64,000 nucleotides of DNA from Branchiostoma floridae. Lineage: Eukaryota; Chordata; Leptocardii; Amphioxiformes; Branchiostomatidae. How positions within the stretch are numbered: position 1 is the stretch's first letter; each line of letters opens with the position of its first letter. The translations under genes were made by a program, and so were the position numbers. The notes under the pieces were generated by a model. That model saw nothing but the letters and a program-made list of their open reading frames with translations, did not search any database and was not told the origin of the DNA. The stretch lies in assembly GCF_000003815.2 (NCBI RefSeq), contig NW_023365716.1:291227-355226 (forward strand), in the 5' to 3' direction. This document shows positions 56,941-64,000 of the stretch, in pieces.

Positions 56941-58465
56941 ACAAAAATACTCTATTGGCAATGCTCGCAAGCAAAAGTATATGTAACACAAACTGTTCCT
57001 CTGACACACCTGAAATGCGTTTGGAATGCAGTTAGCACCAGGTGCGTCAGGCATGCGGTCGGTAGACGTTGTGTGCGTCCGGAAAACGCCCAACATACGT
57101 ACCCCATACGAATCTATTCGCAGTACGGAAAATTTTGTTGCGCATTTCAGTTGCAATCATACGCATCTCATGCGAAATAAAAACGCTGAAGTCGCAATTC
57201 AAACGCCAGATGGGCTCGACGTACAATTTAATTTATTCCAAAAAAATTCCAAATGTTGGGCGTTCGGCCGCGTATTGACAAAATTTCATGCGGAACTCAC
57301 GCGCACTTGAAAATATACGCAGGTGTAAACCCACCTTTATGGATGCACAAGACACTGGTCCCACGTCGGTCGATTGCGCTATGAAGACGCTACATGTTTG
57401 CGCTTTATACACAATAATACACGGATATCGCGTTATTGCGAGTACATAGCGTTCTTACAGCGCAGACACAACGCACCATGAGCGACCGTATAACGAATGC
57501 TCCCTTGGAAATCAGTTACTACGTTAACTGAAGGGACTACCCTAAAGATCAATCAATAAATAAAATGCACACATAGATCATGATTTAGTACCGTGCGTTC
57601 TGCGATCGGGTTGCGCATACTGCGCGTACTGATAGCGTGATCAACGCACACTCCAGATTTGGAATAGATACGAAGGTGCATCTGAGTCCAGACAAAAAAA
57701 ATCATATCAAGATGACAGATCCAGGCCAGGACCGACGAATTTGTACCGGTGGCATGCAGAGATAGTCACAACTTGCAGAACACCATGAATGTAACTGGTC
57801 CCAACGTGAATACGTTATGTGGTGTATATGAGTGTGATTTTTATAGCAGTTGAAATACTAAGATGATAGGGGAAGTGAAAACAAACACAATCTTAACAGT
57901 GCACATAATTCTTTAAGGTAAATGATAGCCCGAATTACTGTAAAAATACAGTGTCACTGCTTCACTGCTTTGCAAATAAATAAAAAAAGTCTTCACTGTT
58001 TACTTGTCAATGTTCTACTTGCACTGCCTGTAAACAAAAGCATACTTAGTACAAAGTGTTCCTCTAACCAAAATACTCTACTGGCAATGCTCGCAAACAA
58101 AAGTATTTGTAACAGAAACTGTTCCTCTGACAAACCTGAAATGCGTTTGGAATGCAGTTAGCACCAGGTGCGTCAGACATGCGGTCGGTAGACGTTGTGT
58201 GCGTCCGGAATACGCCCAACTTACGTACCCCATACGCATCTATTCGCAGTACGGAAAATTCTGTTGCGCATTTCAGATGCAATCATACGCACCTCATGCG
58301 AAATGGAAACGCTGAAGTCGTATTTCAAACGCCAGATAGGCTCGACGTACAATTTAATTCATTCTCAAAAAATTCCAAATTTCGGGAATTCGGTCGCGTA
58401 TTGACAAAATTTCATGCGGAAATCATGCGCACTTGAAAATATACGCAGGTGTGACCCAACCTTTA

Positions 58466-59089
58466 GGGACAATAGACCTCTGTTCCGCCGGTCCTTTAAT
58501 ATTGTGCAAGACCGAATCCAGTTCCGCTAAATTCTACTCTGGAGAGCCCCGTCCGAATTTAGACCCGGGGGTTTTAAACTTGTTGAGAGGAGAGGCCAAG
58601 TACTTCAAAAGTAGTAGCGGTATCTTCTAAAGAAAACAAATTACTGATACTAGCCCAAATAGCGTAGCGTAGGGAAATAAACTGTAAAAAACAAACACGT
58701 TCATGAGAAAAAGTACTGTTAAGAAAGGCCGTCGTCTCACATGGTGTTGACATGTGCAAAAAATGGCGCTTTACTATTGAGGTAGCAGAACACAGTTTTC
58801 GGCCTATGGGGTTTTCTATAGTTAAGGGCCACAAGGTGACTGGCGCGGAAAAAATATAGTAGGGTGCACGTTTGAAATACCAAAAACGGATATGTTTGAG
58901 TTCAGGGTACAAGCCACAAAATATAAAATGAAAAATCCTGCCGACGTATCGTCTTCTCACGCCCTCTTTGAAATGGCCCTCTGCGGAGGTCACAGAACTG
59001 CATCCGGCACACACTAGAAGTGCAGTTGCGTAATGGGGCGCATTTATAAACGAAATAGAAAACTTTCACAATCCAAACCATGCAGTCAC
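58466..59089. other. Intergenic, unassigned
   Basis: A minus-strand frame at 58574-59014 is open for 146 codons but has no recognisable motif. Part of it (CACAGTTTTCGGCCTATGGG, then GTTAAGGGCC) resembles intron text at about 6417-6455, so it is likely a dispersed repeat, not a gene. Confidence 0.4.
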
Positions 59090-59589
59090 TTCATAAGTTT
59101 TTGACAAAAATGCCCCTGCTATCCAAAAACTAGTCGCTAGGGGGCTCAAACTTATGTCATTTATTTCTGACCACAAGAGCTATCTCATACTCAAAATTCG
59201 TGACCATAGCTTCTTCAGAGCACAATATAGCAAAATCTTCCGGCTTTCATCACACCCCACCAACACACCAAGTATGAAACCAATCCATCTAGCCATTCTT
59301 GAGTTATCTTGTACACAGACAGACAAACGCTACTGAAAATATAACCTCCATGACATTTCATGGATGTAACAATTATAACTAAAAGCCTTCTTCAGTCAAT
59401 AATCTCTATAGTCAAATCCTGACATTAGCCCTACAACAATACTTCATGTATTTATCTATCTATTCAACCAGGGTGATACAATTCTAATTTAGGTATTTTT
59501 GATGGCTACTTACATGTCTAAACAGTTAGATATGTATCCTCCTGTCTTGTAAAAAGTACCAAATAGCTGCGACGTACCTGTAGCTATAG

Positions 59590-59830
59590 TATAGTCGTAG
59601 GGATCAAGGGTAAGTCACTGATGTCCTTTAAGCCATGGGAACATCGTTCACTGCCGAATGTCCAGTGAGAACAGGCGTCACAACTCCGTCCTTTCTTGTA
59701 CCCAACTAAATCCAGGTCCGCTGACGTCACCTGTGGATTGTCCCGACCAAAATGGCAGCGGAATGTCCCTACTGATCGAGCTTAGAAGCTACCATAGGCA
59801 GGGCAGGACAAACTTTACATATTATTAGCC
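59590..59830 (-). pseudogene. Decayed paralogue of the 53889-54152 frame
   Basis: Keeps TSADLDLVGYKKGRSCDACS and HWTFGSER in frame, but codons corresponding to the upstream VSSL and FPV parts are stops (TAA), and PYD is changed to SHG. Read as a pseudogene if the first copy is a gene. Confidence 0.35.
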
Positions 59831-60157
59831 CCACTACCCAAAATGTACACTTACTGTTACCATCCTGGTAGGGGAAGGTACTGTGATTCAGCACGTTGAG
59901 GAGAGAGAAAACTCGGAAAGACCGTCGTCTCACCTGGTCTGACCGTGTACGCTGCCATGTAGCAAAATGGCGATGTGAGCTAATAATAGATTCCCCAAGG
60001 AGCTAACTAGAACCTTCTTAGGTTTTAATACCGTCAGGAATGTTTACCTGTGGCGGCAACGCCTTTCAGGTTAAGGTGACTCCTGACGCGCTCAGACTTG
60101 TTTTGTCTACTACTGAATTTAAACAACCTACAAAAGGTGGCCTTCAATGTACAAAAT

Positions 60158-60297
60158 AAATGAATGAATAAATGAATGAATGAATGAATGAATGGATGAA
60201 TGAATGGATGGATGGATGGATGGATGGATGGATGGATGGATGGATGGATGGATGGATGGATGGATGGATGGATGGACGGATGGATGGAGGAATGAAC
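60158..60297. repeat. (TGAA)n / (TGGA)n microsatellite
   Basis: Pure tetranucleotide tracts, first TGAA and then about 25 TGGA units. The open frames on both strands are artefacts. Confidence 0.95.
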
Positions 60298-61060
60298 GAA
60301 CAAATTTATCTTCTTGTGGTTAGGGTTGACTCTGGTGGTACTGAGGTTGAATCCCTGGCAGGACTAGATATTGTGTCAATTGAGAAAGGAACTTTAGTAT
60401 AAGTTTACCGGTGGGCTTGTCCAAGAATACAGTGTATAACAGGAGTCCCACCCACTGGGTTTGATCACACCACTGGAGGACACAAGTACACCATGTAAAC
60501 AGCAAAGCGCGTATCACGTAAGCGACAAATTAACCTGACGATGATGATTTACAGTCGGTTTGTACACTCTCCAAGCAGAGGTTGGTGGGAAAAAATCGTG
60601 ACCTTTTCTTTCATTAATTTTTCGACCGGCCTCGTGTTACCCTGACGCTCTCAGACTTGTTTGTCCTAAAATTGCAGATCCCAAGGAAGATGAATAAATG
60701 AATGAATGAATGTGTGAGTGAGTGAATGAATGAATGAAAAACTATCCTGTTAGTGTAGTTATTGATCAATGTCACTTGGCAGCACGCCACAAACGTGCCT
60801 GCTTGTGTCTCGTGGTGATGACGTCACACGTTGGAAACTAAGGCGCGTACTTTCCCTGCAGGTAATGGAGCTATTTCTGATCACATTTTGTCTCAAAGTG
60901 TTGCCCTTTCCCCAATAGTTTGGGTAACAATCTTTCCATGTGTAACATCATGATATTTACTATTGTCTGTTAGTTTAACAGTCTTAACATCGTATTGACA
61001 CATAAGAAGTTATTAGTAATAAATGTTTCACATTAAGGAATATAATATAATATTTAAGTA

Positions 61061-61480
61061 GTAAACAACAGAGTTCAAGTAATGAATCCGTTGAACCCAG
61101 GGCAACGCACTGAGGAAATACTCCCTATTGTGACTATCCCACCAGCTGGAGGGCTGAATTAACCCCCATAAATACATAAACTAATAAAAATCTCAGACTG
61201 TCTACATGCTGGAAACAAAGGCAGGGACAGATAAGCATAAAATACTGGTCAAAAACTCAAAAATTTTTCTCTACTGGTTTTCAAAGAAACACTATTAAAC
61301 CCTGCAGAATGATCCAGATGGTCCTCATATTCAACAACAACTTTCAAATTTGGGGAAACCAACCTTGTACTCAAATTGAAACTTTTAACTCAGCTCTGTC
61401 AACTTTGTATCAAAGTGTCTTTTTTTAAATCAGATTCGTAGGGCCTGATGTTACCACCATGAAGATGAAGAGCGGCCCAT
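61061..61480. other. Intergenic, nothing recognised
   Basis: AT-rich DNA without recognisable coding, RNA or terminal-repeat signals. Confidence 0.4.
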
Positions 61481-61484
61481 AGCG

Positions 61485-61680
61485 ATAACTGTAGCAGCAT
61501 CTCTTCTCCCTAAGTCAGAAACATCAAGCTTAGGCAAGCTTGACTTCACTGACTCAATAGGCGAAGCAGGGGTTACGAGGCTGCTCGTGAAATTCCCTAC
61601 CCTGTTTTGGCCGGATTGGTTTGATCCGCTCACATTGCACCATCGCACATGTGGCAGGTTCTTATTTATTGTATCTACAG
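61485..61680 (-). mobile_element. Dispersed repeat shared with 38980-39130
   Basis: Shares AGCATCTCTTCTCCC, GTCAGAAACAT, CACTGACTCAATAGGCGAAG, CAGGGG and TTTGATCC in order with the SINE-associated copy inside the 10-kb element. Its 3' half is diverged. Confidence 0.65.
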
Positions 61681-62640
61681 TAAATGTTCGCAACTTGAAA
61701 ATGTCATTATAACTGATTAGGTTTCACATTTGTCTATAAGTATGTCTGATAATGTGTCACCTATTTGGAAGTCTACCAACAGGGAGCTGGAGTCAATGAC
61801 TTAGTCATGGCATGCCTGGCGATATGCTTGAGTTACCTGTGTGTTTACCTGTCACTTAGGTGTTTGCCTGTCACCTGTGTGTTAAACTGTCTAATCTAAG
61901 AACAATGACTGCCTTCAGGCTTGTTTGAATCCGTTGCATGGCAAGGGAACGTGCAGTATTTATCGAGGGGGGGTTGGTACACTGACGGTTCTGATGAAAG
62001 CAAGGGAACGTGCGGTATTAATCGAGGGAGGGTTGGTACATAGAGGGTCTGGTAAGAAATACCATAGCCATCCTCCCGTTTAAAAAAAAAACATAACTGA
62101 CATTACGTGAACTTGAGCAGGAACATTGATGAAATTTCATTTTATTATACGTATTTCCATAACAGCAAGAGTTGGGTGGTTCTTGACAAGTTCACGATTA
62201 ATGCCATATATTGATTACTTATGATAATGCTGATGATGATGCTTGATTACCCTCTTCACTACAGCAAATCATGTGTTTGCCTCTTACATGTAAATACTAC
62301 AACAACTATTTCGTATCATATGTACAATATAGGTAACCGGGTATGGCATGTATTGTGTAGTACACAGCCATTCTGTCCGTGACTACAGTGTTGTAACCAC
62401 CGCCAAGATTCACAAGTTAAAAGTTCCAAAAGATCCGCCTTAAATTTACATTTACAGTTATTTTATTGAAATTGGAACAAAGCAATACAGAAGGCATCCC
62501 AATAAGCATTACTGATGTTGGCTGTCATCGAACATGCGTAAATTATACAGTAGAACATTTACTTGGAATAAAGCAGTAGTACATAAAATAACAAGTATCA
62601 AAATGTGAATAAGTAAGTATATGCGGAGGCTGTAAGAAAT
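61681..62640. other. Intergenic, nothing recognised
   Basis: Contains a direct repeat of about 40 bp (GCAAGGGAACGTGCAGTATT at 61940 and GCAAGGGAACGTGCGGTATT at 62000, each followed by a GGTTGGTACA-type end). No gene was seen. Confidence 0.45.
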
Positions 62641-62689
62641 CCCCACTCCGGTGGTCGCTCCCAGAGGTTACCCGAGGACAAAGCTAATG

Positions 62690-62890
62690 ACAAACTTGAA
62701 CCCCAGCCAAAAACAGCCCGTACCTCTCGCCCGAAAATGACGTTTACTTCCGTTTGAAACAACAACAACCCTTCAGAGGTCAACGTTCTGTCTGACCGAC
62801 TCCTCCACTACGCTGCCAGCGCGTCGAGTGTACGGTTTGTTTACGGACTCTTTACGTTCGATCCAACGGTAACCATCGTTAGTTAGTAGG
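62690..62890 (+). promoter_or_regulatory. Promoter and 5'UTR exon of a third four-TM gene (cassette copy 3)
   Basis: Third copy of the block: CGCCCGAAAATGACGTTTAC, ACTTCCGTTTGAAACAAC, CAGAGGTCAACGTTCTG, GTTTACGGACTCTTTACGTT. The following 1 kb matches cassette 2 more closely than cassette 1 (for example GTCGGAATTAGTACGGCTAC). The leader donor has shifted to TAGTAG|GTGAGCGG. Confidence 0.55.
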
Positions 62891-63828
62891 TGAGCGGTAT
62901 GTGTATGTAATAAGATTATGTATTGCTAATAACTGTTGGCTACGAAAACTTGCGATGAAAATGGGATACACACCAGATGCGTGTGCTGATACCAGTGATA
63001 GGGGCCGGAGTGGGGATTTCGTACTTCATTCCTTCATGCAGCCTCCGCCTATTCTACGAGCAGAGGTTGGGTCTGGACTGTTGTGGCCGGGATTCTCATT
63101 CTCCAAACTGAGGGAGGGGGTTTTGATAGAAGCGGCATGTCGGAATTAGTACGGCTACTAGTACTAAACCCCAACCCAACATCTGCTTGAAGAATCGCCT
63201 CCACTATGGTACAGATCTATCTAATAATCTAGGCTGGCATTTATGACTCAGCGTCGGATTTCCAAGAAGCGCAGATGGAGGAATGATTAGATCTTTGGCT
63301 TTTTAAATACCTCCTTAAAACTGTGTGTGTGTGTGCGTGTGTGTGTACATGTGTGTATGTGTGTGTGTGTGTGTGTGCGTGTGTGTATGTGTGTGTGCAT
63401 GTGCATGTCTGTGTGTGTCCCTATTTCCGAATATGTGTAATTGTATTGGTTTTCATGACATCGGTATGTGAATAGGGTTTGGGAAGGCGGCCGGGTCAAG
63501 GTCGATTAAAGGCCCAGGCGTGTGACCTTGTTTTTGAACTGTGCTATTTAAAGGCACGTGAATACTACACTGCTGGATCGGGGGTGTTTATGTGGTTCAA
63601 TCTCACACCAGGTCTAGCTTTATGATACGTTTGGATACGTCTAATGATGGACATGAGGGAGGGGAGGTTCAGTAACATATTTATTTATTATATTTATTAT
63701 ATTTAACATATGAAAATTAATTCCACGGCAAGTAAGTTGTAAAAATCTGATAACATCAGCAGGCACGATTTAAGAAAGCGAGAGCGCATGGTCTTGTGTG
63801 TATATATATATATATATATATATACAAG

Positions 63829-63880
<52 letters not shown>

Positions 63881-64000
63881 CAAAACCAGAGCTTCTGTAT
63901 TTTTTTGCAATTGACTTGTAATTTCTTTGTTTGTTTTTCTTTGTTTAGAGTTTAGAAGACATGGCGTATAGCAACAGAGCCAACCGCTGACTAAGCAGCG
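62891..64000 (+). pseudogene. Leader intron and broken first-exon copy of the third four-TM cassette, cut by window end
   Basis: Intron with TG (63322-63412) and AT (63798-63880) tracts, then GAAGACATGGCG at 63956-63966 reading M-A-Y-S-N-R-A-N-R-stop. This equals the broken first start copy of cassette 2 at 17178. In cassette 2 the functional start lies 250 bp further on, so a working gene could begin just beyond position 64000. Confidence 0.6.

Larger units (their letters stand above)
55241..57336. mobile_element. PIF/Harbinger-type element (inner copy) inserted in its own family
   Basis: AGGTGGGTTTACACCTGCGT at 55241 is mirrored by ACGCAGGTGTAAACCCACCT ending at 57336, with TTA at 55238-55240 and 57337-57339. 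The uninterrupted target can be read inside this copy: CAAAACGTTATGGATG at 55471. It is 2096 bp and carries a LINE fragment near 55790-56253. Confidence 0.9.
55002..58462. mobile_element. PIF/Harbinger-type element (outer copy), interrupted
   Basis: Starts AGGTGGGGTCACACCTGCGT and ends with the complementary ACGCAGGTGTGACCCAACCT, flanked by TTA at 54999-55001 and 58463-58465. Without the nested copy at 55241-57336 and its target duplication it is about 1.36 kb. It has no transposase frame and is non-autonomous. A 63-bp insert ending in ATCAATCAATAAATAA lies at 57501-57563 between AATGC repeats, a small retroposed piece. Confidence 0.85.
59090..61060. repeat. Duplicated block, copy 2
   Basis: Colinear with 53330-54860 but with about 700 bp of extra sequence (60000-60735), including TGAA/TGGA tetranucleotide repeats at 60158-60297. 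The paralogue of the Cys-rich frame lies at about 59590-59830 (minus strand) and has two TAA stops. Confidence 0.85.

Noticed and set aside
58574-59014. 146-codon minus-strand frame as a gene
   Set aside because: No recognisable motif, runs through sequence resembling a dispersed repeat also seen near 6417, and has no splice or promoter support.

Overview
The window looks like genomic DNA of a cephalochordate (amphioxus, Branchiostoma-like). The genes are intron-rich with short phase-conserved exons. They include a DEG/ENaC (ASIC-type) channel, two four-pass membrane proteins, an ankyrin-ROC-COR-CARD protein and a thioredoxin-NDPK protein of the NME8 type. The DNA is crowded with minisatellites, TG repeats, tRNA-derived SINEs, degenerate LINEs and DNA transposons. 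The species call is an inference. Four N-runs (40711-40831, 47763-48559, 51520-51619, 54364-54463) interrupt the assembly. All exon boundaries were read by eye from splice consensus, phase and protein continuity.

Layout. (1) 243-7615 (+): ASIC-like channel, 10 exons, first transmembrane exon(s) outside the window. (2) 8290-13209 and 14985-20355 (+): two tandem paralogous four-TM genes, tentatively MS4A/CD20-like. A third copy of the same promoter and leader begins at 62690 and runs off the right edge. (3) 21797-31005 (-): ankyrin-ROC-COR-CARD protein, in which an ankyrin exon plus its intron has been amplified six times. (4) 31361-41435: a 10-kb interval bounded by inverted repeats of about 515 bp and holding nested elements, including a broken THAP-domain transposon. 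(5) 41688-50671 (+): NME8-like gene with thioredoxin, acidic linker and three NDPK domains. (6) 51620-62650: gene-poor, repeat-rich DNA with a pair of duplicated blocks either side of a transposon inserted into another copy of its own family.

No operon-like cooperation is seen. The four-TM genes form a tandem family. The ROCO-type gene and the NME8-like gene point away from each other, and the 10-kb element fills the interval where both 5' ends should lie. The most unusual feature is recurrent amplification of DNA across exon-intron junctions. Several minisatellites have a repeat unit that contains the end of an exon and its 5' splice site, and there are many partial exon copies, one apparent pair of interchangeable 108-bp exons, and the amplified ankyrin exon units.
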